Assembly: GCA_000283635.1 (NCBI GenBank)
Contig: HE613569.1
Coordinates: 1,947,501 to 2,011,500 of the forward strand
DNA: 64,000 nt
Direction: 5' to 3'
Source: Streptococcus macedonicus ACA-DC 198
GTDB taxonomy: Bacteria > Bacillota > Bacilli > Lactobacillales > Streptococcaceae
Shown here: positions 37,374 through 45,809 of the stretch, piece after piece
How positions within the stretch are numbered: position 1 is the stretch's first letter
How the letters are laid out: each line of letters opens with the position of its first letter
Position numbers and translations under genes: made by a program
Notes under the pieces: generated by a model
The model's database searches: none
Told to the model about the DNA's origin: nothing
What the model saw: only the letters and a program-made list of their open reading frames with translations

Positions 37374-37408
37374 TGTATAATTATACATATCAAAAACAAT
37401 CCTGTCAA
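37374..37408 (-). promoter_or_regulatory. argG promoter with ArgR-type operator
   Basis: TTGACA (37403-37408) and TATAAT (37380-37385) are 17 bases apart on the minus strand. The -10 lies inside the perfect palindrome TGTATAATTATACA (37374-37387), which fits the ARG box bound by ArgR/AhrC. More TGTATAT-type half sites occur around 37460-37485. Arginine-dependent repression is inferred. Confidence 0.75.
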
Positions 37409-37500
37409 CACTTTTTTGAATATTTTTTCAAAAAAAGAGAAATTTTTACGGTTTTATAACAAATATACAGTATATATACAGAAAATAAGCAATTTTATGC

Positions 37501-37543
37501 AAAAACAATCTCCCCAGTATATCTACTGGGGAGATTGTTTTTC
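37501..37543 (-). terminator. Strong terminator after the MFS gene
   Basis: A perfect 15-bp stem (ACAATCTCCCCAGTA and complement) with a four-base loop is followed by GTTTTT on both sides, just after the transporter stop. Confidence 0.92.
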
Positions 37544-37550
37544 TCATTTA

Positions 37551-38717
37551 TTATAATATTTTTTCAAAACGTTCGGTGTAGAACAAAGCTACTGTCATGA
37601 TAATCGTACAGATGAATAGGCAAAGGACTGCTACTGTCCATGAACCAAAGAGGTCAAAGCTATAACCAAACAGTATTGGTCCAAAGGCTGCTAGAAAGTA
37701 ACCTCCTGATTGTACCATCCCAGATAATTGAGCGGTTTGGCTTGGCGTATGAGATTTCATTGAGAAAACGACAAGCAGATATGGGAAAAGGGCGCTAACA
37801 GCAATTCCGATTAAAACATTAACAAGCAACCAATAGATAAAGTTGCTTGATTGGAATAACAGCATACCAGTTCCGATGATACCACAAGCAGAGACAATCG
37901 CTAACATGATTTTACGATTCTTAGCCGATAAATTAGTGGCTAAAGTTGGAATTGTCAATGAAAATGGCAAACTAATCAATGAATAAATAGAAGCCAAAAT
38001 ACCTGCTGCTTCGCTTGATACACCAGCTTGACTTGCCATTGTTGGTAACCAAGTCATTCCTGTGTAAAAAAGAAGAGATTGCAAACCACCAAAAACAAGC
38101 AATGCCAGCGCACGCTTATTTTTCCAAAGCGACCCAACGTGTGCTTCTTCATCCTTTTCAGTCACATGATTGTGGAATGTATTTGGAAACCAGACCACCA
38201 AAGCAAGCAAAATCAAGAAACTAAGAAGTAAAATCAACCCTTTCCATGATGTCATCTTGACAATTGGCACAGCCACAGATGAAGCGACCGAAGAAGCTAA
38301 GCCCATAGCTGTCGTATAAACAGTCGTCAAAAGCCCAATACGCAACGGTTGATTAGCCAAGATAACGCTTGGTAGTAAAACGTTCATCATGGCAATACTA
38401 ACTCCAATAATCATAGTACCGAGATAAAGACTTGGTAAATTAATCACGCGCATACTTGAGCCGATAAACATGGCAATCAAAACCATGGTGAATAATTTTT
38501 CAAGCCCAAATTTATCTGCCAAGCGCGGTGCCAAAGACGAACAAAAAGCAAACATAATCAACGGGATACTCGTTAGAATCCCTAGTGAATTGACCGAAAC
38601 GCCCAAACCGTCCGCAACATAGCTCAAAACCGTTGGTATCGTTGTAAATGGAATCCGCAAAACAGCTCCCACTAAGATGATACCAGGAACAAAAAAGCTC
38701 GAATAATCTTTTTTCAT
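37551..38717 (-). CDS. MFS transporter, CynX/NimT type
   Basis: The 388-residue major facilitator has 12 predicted membrane segments. The N-terminus, FVPGIILVGAVLRIPFTTIPTVLSYVADGLG, resembles CynX/NimT (YycB-like) transporters linked to cyanate or nitroimidazole resistance; the true substrate is unknown. The loop between the two halves is short and charged (HVTEKDEEAHVG). It is a single gene with its own terminator, downstream of gltX and upstream of argG. Confidence 0.85.
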   Translation of the reverse strand: MKKDYSSFFVPGIILVGAVLRIPFTTIPTVLSYVADGLGVSVNSLGILTSIPLIMFAFCSSLAPRLADKFGLEKLFTMVLIAMFIGSSMRVINLPSLYLGTMIIGVSIAMMNVLLPSVILANQPLRIGLLTTVYTTAMGLASSVASSVAVPIVKMTSWKGLILLLSFLILLALVVWFPNTFHNHVTEKDEEAHVGSLWKNKRALALLVFGGLQSLLFYTGMTWLPTMASQAGVSSEAAGILASIYSLISLPFSLTIPTLATNLSAKNRKIMLAIVSACGIIGTGMLLFQSSNFIYWLLVNVLIGIAVSALFPYLLVVFSMKSHTPSQTAQLSGMVQSGGYFLAAFGPILFGYSFDLFGSWTVAVLCLFICTIIMTVALFYTERFEKIL

Positions 38718-38855
38718 ATAAACCTTCTTAACTTAGAAATAAACAAATTCAATACCTATTATAACAAGAACGACACACGTTTAGAATAGATATTATCAAA
38801 GAAAACGTTTTTTACAACAAATTTAAAATATTTCTCAAAATTCATTATTTTAAGC

Positions 38856-38887
38856 AAAAAGCCCAAGGTTTACATCTCGGGCTTTTA
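38856..38887 (-). terminator. gltX terminator
   Basis: The minus-strand stem AAAAGCCC/GGGCTTTTT has an 18-base A/T-rich loop, five bases after the gltX stop. Confidence 0.82.
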
Positions 38888-38892
38888 TTCTA

Positions 38893-40350
38893 TTATTTCA
38901 AGCTGTTAAGCATACTTTCGATGTGTTCAATTGATTTTTCACGACCAAGAAGATAGATAGTATCTGGAAGTTCTGGACCGTGCATTTCACCTGAAACAGC
39001 GATACGAATTGGCATAAAGAGATTTTTACCTTTGATACCAGTTTCTTTTTGAACAGCTTTGATTTGTCGGAAGATATTTTCTGATTTGAAATCTTCGTCA
39101 CTCATCGCTTCAAGTTTAGCTTTGAAAGCTTCAAGAACTGTTGGAACGGTTTCACCAGCCATGAATTCTTTTTCAGCATCTGTCAATTCTGGGAAATCTT
39201 CGAAGAACAAGTCAGTCAATGGAATGATTTCGTCAACAGATTTCATTTGTGGTTTATAAAGTTCAACCATTTTTTCAGCTTTGTCAGTCAAACGACCAGC
39301 TTCTTCCAAGAATGGTTTCGCCATTGCAAAGACTGTATCAAAATCAGCATTCTTGATGTATTCGTTGCTCATCCAGTCCATTTTCTTTTGGTCAAATGCA
39401 GCTGGAGATTTACTCAAACGGTGTTCATCAAAGAGTTTGATCAATTCTTCACGTGAGAAGATTTCATCTTCACCACCAGGGTTCCAACCAAGAAGAGCGA
39501 TAAAGTTGAATACTGCTTCTGGCATGTAACCTTTTTTACGGTAGTCTTCGATGAATTGAAGTGTGTTAGTGTCACGTTTTGACAATTTTTTACCAGTTTC
39601 AGAGTTGATAATCAATGTCATGTGACCGAATTCTGGTGCTTCCCAACCAAGTGCTTCGTAAACCATCAATTGTTTTGGTGTGTTTGCGATGTGGTCATCT
39701 CCACGGATAACGTGAGAGATTTCCATCAAGTGGTCATCGATAACAACGGCAAAGTTGTATGTTGGGTAACCATCTTTTTTCTGGATAACCCAGTCACCAC
39801 CGACGTTTCCACCTTCAAATTCGATGTCGCCTTTAACGATATCATGCCATTTGTAGATACCTGATTCATTAACAGCCAAACGAACAGTTGGAACGATTCC
39901 TTTTGCTTCACGTTCTGCGATATAAGCAGCTTTTTCGTCTTCTGACATACCAAGGAATTCGTTGATATAACGAGGTGTTTCACCAGCAGCTTCTTGGCGT
40001 TCACGTTCTGCAGCTAATTCTTCTTCAGTAACGTATGATTTGTAAGCTTTACCTTCTGCCAACAATTGGTCGATGTATTTTTGGTAAATGTCCAAACGTT
40101 CTGATTGGCGATATTTTTCATGAGTTTGTGGGCTTTCGTCCCAATCTATTCCCAACCATTTAAGGTTTTCCAATTGTGAACGTTCACCGTCTTCGACATG
40201 ACGTTTACGGTCAGTATCTTCGATACGGATAACAAAATCACCACCATAGTGACGAGCATAAAGATAATTAAAGAGCGCAGTACGCGCATTTCCGATGTGT
40301 AAAAGTCCTGTTGGACTTGGTGCATAACGCACGCGAATTTTCTTAGGCAT
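38893..40350 (-). CDS. gltX: Glutamyl-tRNA synthetase
   Basis: This 485-residue class I synthetase charges tRNA-Glu (and, in bacteria without GlnRS, tRNA-Gln). The HIGH-type motif is HIGNART in the N-terminus; the KMSKS loop is KLSKRDTNT near 255. Start [15 protein letters not shown] at 40350 has AGGAG eight bases upstream; the in-frame upstream start at 40377 adds nine non-conserved residues. Confidence 0.96.
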   Translation of the reverse strand: MPKKIRVRYAPSPTGLLHIGNARTALFNYLYARHYGGDFVIRIEDTDRKRHVEDGERSQLENLKWLGIDWDESPQTHEKYRQSERLDIYQKYIDQLLAEGKAYKSYVTEEELAAERERQEAAGETPRYINEFLGMSEDEKAAYIAEREAKGIVPTVRLAVNESGIYKWHDIVKGDIEFEGGNVGGDWVIQKKDGYPTYNFAVVIDDHLMEISHVIRGDDHIANTPKQLMVYEALGWEAPEFGHMTLIINSETGKKLSKRDTNTLQFIEDYRKKGYMPEAVFNFIALLGWNPGGEDEIFSREELIKLFDEHRLSKSPAAFDQKKMDWMSNEYIKNADFDTVFAMAKPFLEEAGRLTDKAEKMVELYKPQMKSVDEIIPLTDLFFEDFPELTDAEKEFMAGETVPTVLEAFKAKLEAMSDEDFKSENIFRQIKAVQKETGIKGKNLFMPIRIAVSGEMHGPELPDTIYLLGREKSIEHIESMLNSLK

Positions 40351-40381
40351 TTTCGTCTCCTGTTGAATTTCGATCATTTCT

Positions 40382-40411
40382 ATTATAGCACAATATTTAT
40401 CCTTGGAACAA
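40382..40411 (-). promoter_or_regulatory. gltX promoter
   Basis: TATAAT (40382-40387) with TTGTTC (40406-40411) 18 bases upstream on the minus strand, about 30 bases before the gltX start. Confidence 0.6.
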
Positions 40412-40413
40412 AA

Positions 40414-40437
40414 AAATCAGCTGAAAACAGCTGATTT
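40414..40437 (-). terminator. Terminator of the LURP-one-like gene
   Basis: The stem AAATCAGCTG/CAGCTGATTT with a four-base loop is followed by TTTTTT on the minus strand. It is the first terminator after the split LURP-one-like gene. Confidence 0.88.
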
Positions 40438-40535
40438 CCTAGGTATCTTTCAATATTTGATTTCCAGCGAGTTTTGATTTCTCGTTGTTAACCTAAAACG
40501 ATCTATTTCCAGACCATTACTTTCCAACTCTATAA

Positions 40536-40944
40536 TCAGCTTGAGGCAGAGCTACTTGATGATTCGATTGCTTTGACGTAGTCGATAGCAATCACTAGCG
40601 AAATCACTAAATCAGCAAGACTGTCATCGTAAATATCAACATGGTAAGTCGAGGCTATCTTGAACCATTCTTGATGAATACCTGCCACTTCACGCCCTTG
40701 GTCAAGCAGACTAAAATTCATATTCCAAATGTCTTCAGCCACTTCCAAACCAAAATCAGAAATATCATATTTAGCTTTGAGCAATGAAAAATGTTGTTGA
40801 ATCGTAATCTGTTTACCGTCCACAAAAGTTACCGTAAACCGTTGAAAAGGAAAGCTAAAATGATGTTTGATATGACTAACAAACTGCCCTTGACTATCAG
40901 AAATCGTGAATTCCTTTAAAAACTTTAAAAATGATCCTTGAACG
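40536..40944 (-). pseudogene. LURP-one-like protein, 3' part (gene split by insertion)
   Basis: Open frame from the insertion point (VQGSFLKFLKEFTISDSQGQ) to the stop at 40536, about 135 residues. The closing pattern EWFKIASTYHVDIYDDSLADLVISLVIAID, quoted here only as EWFKIASTYHVDIYDD, matches the C-terminal half of LURP-one/YxjI-type (tubby-like fold) proteins. Its start lies 2.7 kb away (43603-43696). Removing the insert with one 8-bp repeat joins ...AYHVQ to GSFLKFL... in frame, giving about 165 residues. Alone this fragment has only a weak GTG start (40823) and is presumably inactive. Confidence 0.85.
40937..40944. repeat. 8-bp target duplication, left copy
   Basis: CTTGAACG directly abuts the outer IS6 end and recurs at 43603-43610, the other edge of the 2,658-bp insert. 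Confidence 0.85.
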
Positions 40945-41753
40945 GGTTCTGTTGCAAAGTTTTAAATAAAGAATAAAATCCCTTACGGTATCTATGATTT
41001 AAGATGGGATTCCCAATAATACCTTGATTTCAGTACAGACCGAAAACCCGAAGAGTGTTCCATTTCTTCGGTTCTTTTTGTATATTCCTCGAATGGTCTC
41101 CATGCCCTTTATCGTGGTTGAGGCAGTACGAAGACTTCTATAAAATTTATTACGCCGCTTAATTGGCCGATGGTCCTGCTCAATTAAATTGTTGAGATAC
41201 TTCACTGTTCGATGCTCCGTCTTGGTATATAAACCGTTCCTCTGCAACTTTCTAAATGCAGCTCCAATAGACGGAGCTTTATCCGTGACAATTACTCTAA
41301 GTTCACCAAACTGCTTATGTAGTCGTTTCAAGAATGCATAAGCAGCTTGAGTATCCCGCTTCTTTCGTAACCAGATATCTAAAGTCAATCCATCCGCATC
41401 AATTGCTCTGTACAGATCATGCCATTTGCCTTTAATTTTGATGTACGTCTCATCCATTTTCCATGAATAAAAGGATTTTTTATTTTTCTTTTTCCAAATT
41501 TGATAGAGTAGTTTGCCATATTCTTGCACCCAACGATAAATCGTCGTATGAGAAACGTTAATGCCACGATCATATAAGATTTCTTGAACTTCACGATAGC
41601 TAAGGTTATAACGAAGATAGTAGCCCACGGCTACAATAATCACATCCTGCTGAAATTGCTTTCCTTTAAAATGATTCATCGTCATTCCTCCTGCTATCTT
41701 TTTCAATTATTCTACCTTATCTGATAGTAGATTTAAAACTTTGCAACAGAACC
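40945..41753. mobile_element. IS6-family insertion sequence (ISS1/IS1216-like)
   Basis: The 809-bp element is bounded by perfect inverted repeats GGTTCTGTTGCAAAGTTTTA (40945-40964) and its complement (about 41734-41753), the well-known ends of ISS1/IS1216-type elements. It contains one transposase gene on the minus strand. Its own two flanks (CTTGAACG and CGTAAAAA) do not match, showing that it was not inserted here alone. Confidence 0.95.
40999..41679 (-). CDS. IS6 family transposase
   Basis: The 226-residue DDE transposase starts MNHFKGKQFQQDVIIVAVGY. It has an N-terminal helix-turn-helix (SYREVQEILYDRGINVSHTT) and the catalytic triad in KMDETYIKIKG, VIVTDKAPS and LIEQDHRPIKRR. It is full length and looks intact, so the element may be active. 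Upstream in-frame start 41706 adds nine residues outside the usual protein. Closest to the ISS1/IS1216 branch by sequence memory. Confidence 0.95.
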   Translation of the reverse strand: MNHFKGKQFQQDVIIVAVGYYLRYNLSYREVQEILYDRGINVSHTTIYRWVQEYGKLLYQIWKKKNKKSFYSWKMDETYIKIKGKWHDLYRAIDADGLTLDIWLRKKRDTQAAYAFLKRLHKQFGELRVIVTDKAPSIGAAFRKLQRNGLYTKTEHRTVKYLNNLIEQDHRPIKRRNKFYRSLRTASTTIKGMETIRGIYKKNRRNGTLFGFSVCTEIKVLLGIPS

Positions 41754-41762
41754 CGTAAAAAT

Positions 41763-41797
41763 AACCCCTATAATCTTCATCCTAGATCATAAGGGTT
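41763..41797 (+). terminator. Hairpin with T tract right of the IS
   Basis: The stem AACCCCTAT/ATAAGGGTT is followed by GTTTTTATT on the plus strand. A longer repeat, AATAACCCCTA with complement near 41812-41822, surrounds it. It fits a terminator left from the sequence that carried the transposase-like remnant or CorA gene. Confidence 0.5.
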
Positions 41798-41932
41798 GTT
41801 TTTATTGGATTTCCTAGGGGTTATTATCTAATTATAGACCCTAAGTTAAGGAATGTACTGATGTTTTCTAGTATAATCCCTAGTTTGATAATATTTATTG
41901 TATTTTTCTGTATTTAGTTATTCGATGATATC

Positions 41933-42016
41933 GAGGCTAATATGTCAGTCTTCCAAGCAGCCATTGGTTGGTATATCAATTTTTATAATCGCAATCGTAT
42001 CTCAAATGTTGCCTAA
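41933..42016 (+). pseudogene. Possible transposase C-terminal remnant
   Basis: A 27-residue open stretch ending ...AIGWYINFYNRNRISNVA-stop resembles the W-Y-x(2)-FYN-x-R-I tail of DDE transposases. It has no start and no upstream domain. The rest of 41798-42062 has no gene; I see only A/T-rich sequence. Weak evidence. Confidence 0.3.
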
Positions 42017-42062
42017 GTAAAAGAAATTCTGCTTTAAATCATATTAGGGTATCACAAATACT

Positions 42063-43013
42063 TTACAAATATGTTTTACGTCGCATCAAAAACCAGGAAA
42101 TTAGACTTAGTATAGCAGAGATAATCAATACGGCTAAAACACCATAAGAAGACTTTTCAAACGGGACATGGACATTGATTCCCCAAAAGCCAAAAATAAT
42201 TGCTGGAATAGTCAAAACAATTGATATCTCGGTTAAGGTTTTCATAATCATGTTTAGCTGATACGAAATCATATTGTCTATCATATTTTCCAACTTGTCC
42301 AAATATTGGCTGTAACCTAAAATGATTCTATCCATTGTATCACTTGTATCGTATAACTCATCAATTATTTTTTTAGTACTAAAATCAATATCGTCAATAG
42401 TTGTGAAATTTTTTTTAATGAAATCAAGCGCTTTATGGTTAGCTTTATAAGTTATTGACAAAGCTATTATGTATTTTTGAAGAGTCAATAAATCACCAAA
42501 CGCTGGTCTGAGTGAACCGGTCGTTGATATTTCTGAGTCTAATTCATCAATTTTTTCCTTGACTCCACGAAGGTCGTTAAGCATCACATAGAAATCTTTT
42601 TGCACGATCTTTAAAAGTACTTCCTCCACGAAATGATTGACATCACGTAAAACCATATTGGATAAGAGTTCGGGAATGAATTTTAATTTTTGTTTTGTAA
42701 AAATTATCAACTTATTTTTAAATACCAAGAAAACAATAGATGTCGTCAGGTTATCTAGACGCCCACCTTCATGTACCTTGGGAAACAAAAAACTTACGAG
42801 CAAACTTTTTTCATCGTTCTGATCTATCATCGTGTCACATGCAACTTGATCATCAAACGTTAGTATATTGCCTATTTTAAAGTCATATTTATGTTCAAAA
42901 GATTCGATATATTCTCGTTCGTCACCATAAACATAAACAACAGAAGAATTTTTGATATTTGATTCTGACGAAACTAATAATGTATCTTTTGTTAAGGAAT
43001 AAGTTTTCAGCAT
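42063..43013 (-). CDS. CorA-like divalent cation transporter
   Basis: The 316-residue protein has a large cytoplasmic N-terminal domain, a long helical stalk (about 150-255) and two C-terminal membrane segments (about 258-278 and 288-308) with a basic end, the CorA (2-TM-GxN) layout. The pore-loop signature is GFWGINVHVPF: GIN in place of the usual GMN, which may alter ion choice. It lies inside the IS6-bordered insert, with the L7/L12-like gene upstream in the same direction, and may be mobile cargo. Confidence 0.85.
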   Translation of the reverse strand: MLKTYSLTKDTLLVSSESNIKNSSVVYVYGDEREYIESFEHKYDFKIGNILTFDDQVACDTMIDQNDEKSLLVSFLFPKVHEGGRLDNLTTSIVFLVFKNKLIIFTKQKLKFIPELLSNMVLRDVNHFVEEVLLKIVQKDFYVMLNDLRGVKEKIDELDSEISTTGSLRPAFGDLLTLQKYIIALSITYKANHKALDFIKKNFTTIDDIDFSTKKIIDELYDTSDTMDRIILGYSQYLDKLENMIDNMISYQLNMIMKTLTEISIVLTIPAIIFGFWGINVHVPFEKSSYGVLAVLIISAILSLISWFLMRRKTYL

Positions 43014-43143
43014 TGTAATCCTCCTGCTTTATATTTTTCTCAGAAATAAATGCGTAATTGTTGTGGAATAAATACATTATCAGTTTTAAAAACATTTTGT
43101 CTTATGTATGATAACCTGCCAAAAATTTTATCTCACACATTAT

Positions 43144-43524
43144 CTAGACAATCTTGTCTCCAGCTTCTAATGTATTATCTAATTTGTAATTATAAACCCT
43201 TTTTATTTTTTCATATACTTTTTTGGCTTGTAAAACACCTAAATTTGTATACTCTCTAATCTTTTTGATAACTACTACGTCTTTCTTATTTTCCAAAATC
43301 ATAGCTTTAATAATCTGTTGTTCTTCATCCGTCATAGACCGAATTTCTGGTTCTGTAAGAACTTCAATTAAGTTATCACTAAAATTAGATGAAACAAGAA
43401 AAAGTATTGCTAAAATTAAAAAAATATCATCATCGGTAAAAAAGTAATAAACAATAAAAAATAATGTAACACCATATAATACCCAGTTTAAATATTTATA
43501 GTTCAAAAAATTTAAAAACTTCAC
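43144..43524 (-). CDS. Membrane protein with ribosomal L7/L12-like C-terminal domain
   Basis: The 126-residue protein has two N-terminal hydrophobic segments (about 11-28 and 32-47) and a cytoplasmic tail. The tail part KKDVVVIKKIREYTNLGVLQAKKVYEKI, quoted here only as VVVIKKIREYTNLGVLQAKK, matches the helix-turn of the L7/L12 C-terminal domain. Membrane-tethered L7/L12-like domains occur as uncharacterised proteins in Firmicutes. It sits with a CorA-like gene inside the insert; function unknown. Confidence 0.7.
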   Translation of the reverse strand: MKFLNFLNYKYLNWVLYGVTLFFIVYYFFTDDDIFLILAILFLVSSNFSDNLIEVLTEPEIRSMTDEEQQIIKAMILENKKDVVVIKKIREYTNLGVLQAKKVYEKIKRVYNYKLDNTLEAGDKIV

Positions 43525-43602
43525 TTTATCTCTCTTTTCTATTCAAAATATCAAACAAACATTTTTTGTAGAAATCCTTTTTTCTGCTCTTTCAACAAAT
43601 CT

Positions 43603-43610
43603 CTTGAACG
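43603..43610. repeat. 8-bp target duplication, right copy
   Basis: CTTGAACG, identical to 40937-40944, at the right border of the insert and inside the N-terminal part of the split LURP-one-like gene. Confidence 0.85.
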
Positions 43611-43696
43611 TGATAGGCAAGTTGACCAGTTTCATCTTTAATATCAAATTTGCCAGCTAATGACCAAAGTTTTTGTTTAATCTCAAAACTTCTCAT
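43603..43696 (-). pseudogene. LURP-one-like protein, 5' part
   Basis: ATG 43696 follows a GAGGT SD and encodes MRSFEIKQKLWSLAGKFDIK and on to AYHVQ, the start of a LURP-one/YxjI-type protein. After the 8-bp repeat the frame enters the insert and stops within four codons. Promoter-like TATAAT lies near 43750 on the minus strand. Joined to 40536-40944 it gives a full-length gene. Confidence 0.85.
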
Positions 43697-43810
43697 CTTT
43701 GCACCTCGACATCCTTAATCAGTTTGTACCATGCACTTAATACAAAGATTATAGTACTTCCTTACTTCCTTGAAAATCTGTCAACGAAAAGTCTAAATAG
43801 CACAACTCAT

Positions 43811-44305
43811 TTATTTGATTTCTCGCATACGTCCTGTATCCACATCATAAACAGCCCCTGAAATCACAACATCATCTGGAATTAAAGGTGAATTTCGCAA
43901 AATAGCAATGTCCTCACGCACACTTTCTTCCACATCAGAAAACGGTAAAAAATCTTTATCATGGACATCAACACCCAAATCACGCTCTAACTGCGCTGCA
44001 AAAGCTTCATTTGTAAAACTTTGTGCCCCACAATCTGTGTGATGAAGAACTACAATTTCACGTGTCCCCAATTGTTGCTGAGAAATCACCAAAGAACGAA
44101 TAATATCATCAGTCACACGACCGCCAGCATTTCGCAAAATATGAGCATCACCAAGCGCTAACCCCAAAGCCTGTGCCACATGTAAACGAGAATCCATACA
44201 AGTCACAATAGCAACATGCGTTTTGGGCTTCTGTGGCAAATGCTCTGTACCATGTAAATCAGCATAAGCTTGGTTGGTTTTCAAAAAATTTTCAAAATAA
44301 GACAT
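43811..44305 (-). CDS. Beta-class carbonic anhydrase
   Basis: The 164-residue enzyme interconverts CO2 and bicarbonate. Zinc ligands and the catalytic dyad are visible in VTCMDSRLH (C, D, R) and LHHTDCGAQ (H, C). Start MSYFENFLKTNQAYA at ATG 44305 has AGGAGG seven bases upstream. It is the usual downstream neighbour of radA in streptococci, where it supports growth at ambient CO2. Confidence 0.92.
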   Translation of the reverse strand: MSYFENFLKTNQAYADLHGTEHLPQKPKTHVAIVTCMDSRLHVAQALGLALGDAHILRNAGGRVTDDIIRSLVISQQQLGTREIVVLHHTDCGAQSFTNEAFAAQLERDLGVDVHDKDFLPFSDVEESVREDIAILRNSPLIPDDVVISGAVYDVDTGRMREIK

Positions 44306-44403
44306 CAAAAGTCCTCCTTGACTACGTGACTAATAAAATTTTTCTTATATTCTATCATTTTCCATACCTCTTGTCGCCTAAAATGACTTTAAATGAGGAA
44401 ATA

Positions 44404-44433
44404 AAAAAAGCGGAAATACTCTCCCACTTTTTA
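44404..44433 (-). terminator. radA terminator
   Basis: The minus-strand stem AAAAAGTGG/CCGCTTTTT with a 10-base loop and T run overlaps the last codons of radA. Confidence 0.65.
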
Positions 44434-45799
44434 CGCAAAAACTTGTTTGAGGACTTCGCCCACAGTTGTCACACCAATGACTTGAATATTGTCTGGAATA
44501 TCAATACCTGACAGTGAGTTTTTAGGAGCATAAACTTTGGTAAAACCAAGTTTTGCTGCTTCGTTGATACGTTGCTCAATACGTGTCACACGACGAATTT
44601 CGCCTGTCAAACCAATTTCACCGATGAAGGCTTCCTGTGGATTTGTTGGCTTTTCTTTATAGCTTGACGCAATGGCTACCGCTACTGCCAAATCAATCGC
44701 TGGCTCATCAAGTTTAACACCACCAGCCGATTTCAAATAAGCATCTTGATTTTGCAATAAAAGTCCACAACGTTTTTCAAGCACCGCCATAATAAGGCTA
44801 ACACGGTTAAAATCCAGTCCTGTCGTGGTGCGTTTGGCATTTCCAAAGACTGTCGGCGTTACCAAAGCTTGTACTTCCGCCAAAATTGGACGGCTACCTT
44901 CCATGGTAACCACGATAGCTGACCCCGTTGCACCATCCAAACGTTCTTCTAAGAAAACTTGGCTCGGATTAAGCACTTCAACAAGACCACCAGATTGCAT
45001 TTCAAAAATGCCGATTTCGTTAGTTGAACCAAAACGATTTTTCACAGCACGTAAAATACGGAAGGTGTGATGACGTTCCCCTTCAAAATAAAGCACCGTA
45101 TCCACCATATGCTCAAGCATGCGCGGTCCTGCAAGCTGCCCTTCCTTAGTCACGTGACCAACAATAAAGGTTGCAATATTATTTGTCTTAGCCAGTTGCA
45201 TCAACTCTGCGGTCACTTCACGTACTTGTGATACCGACCCTTGAACCCCAGAAATATCGGGGCTCATAATTGTCTGAATCGAGTCAATAATCAAGAAATC
45301 AGGCTGAATTTGCTCAATCTGTGCGCGAATGGCTTGCATATTCGTTTCAGCATAAAGGTAAAATTCATTGTCAATGTTGCCGAGACGCTCACTACGTAGT
45401 TTAATCTGCTCTGCTGATTCTTCCCCAGAAACGTAAAGAACCGTTCCCTTATCTGCAAGTTGAATAGATACCTGCAAAAGAAGAGTTGATTTTCCGATAC
45501 CTGGGTCACCACCGATAAGCACCAAACTACCTGGCACCACACCGCCACCAAGCACGCGGTTAAATTCATCCATGTCAGTCTTCGTGCGTGAATAATGAAT
45601 CGAGCTAACATCCTTTAACTTAGTTGGTTTACTCTTTTCACCCGTCAAACTAACACGCGCATTTTTGACTTCTTGCACCTCAACTTCTTCAACAAAAGAC
45701 GTCCAGGACGAACAATTCGGACAACGACCCAAATATTTCGGAGAATGATAGCCACACTCCTGACAAATAAATGTTGTTTTTTTCTTAGCGATAGCCCAT
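44431..45799 (-). CDS. radA: DNA repair protein RadA, start codon out of frame
   Basis: This RecA-like helicase stimulates branch migration in recombination and transformation. The reading frame covers the zinc finger [18 protein letters not shown], Walker [11 protein letters not shown], the [11 protein letters not shown] motif and the C-terminal Lon-like domain, to FA-stop at 44431. The expected start, ATG 45799 (GGAGG two bases upstream), is one base out of frame: ATGGGC reads M-G-Y-R-stop, while ATGGC would give [10 protein letters not shown] as in relatives. So there is one extra G at the start codon. The first in-frame accepted start (TTG 45732) would lose half the zinc finger. Confidence 0.88.
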
Positions 45800-45809
45800 T
45801 ACCTCCTAC

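Larger units (their letters stand above)
40945..43602. mobile_element. 2.66-kb IS6-associated insert (translocatable unit)
   Basis: The insert carries an IS6-family element at its left end, a short transposase-like remnant, a CorA-like gene and an L7/L12-tailed membrane protein gene. Both outer edges touch the same 8-bp word CTTGAACG, the duplication length of IS6 transposition, and the split host gene is perfectly reconstituted without it. A full IS copy is seen only on the left. The right edge (CTTTCAACAAATCT) just resembles the IS6 terminal repeat, so the second end may be decayed. Confidence 0.75.

Noticed and set aside
40945..41753. Lone IS6 insertion with its own target duplication
   Set aside because: The immediate flanks CTTGAACG and CGTAAAAA differ; the matching duplication lies at the far side of a larger unit (43603).
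41754..42062. oriT or integrase site right of the IS6 element
   Set aside because: Inverted repeats there fit a terminator; no relaxase or recombinase gene is near.
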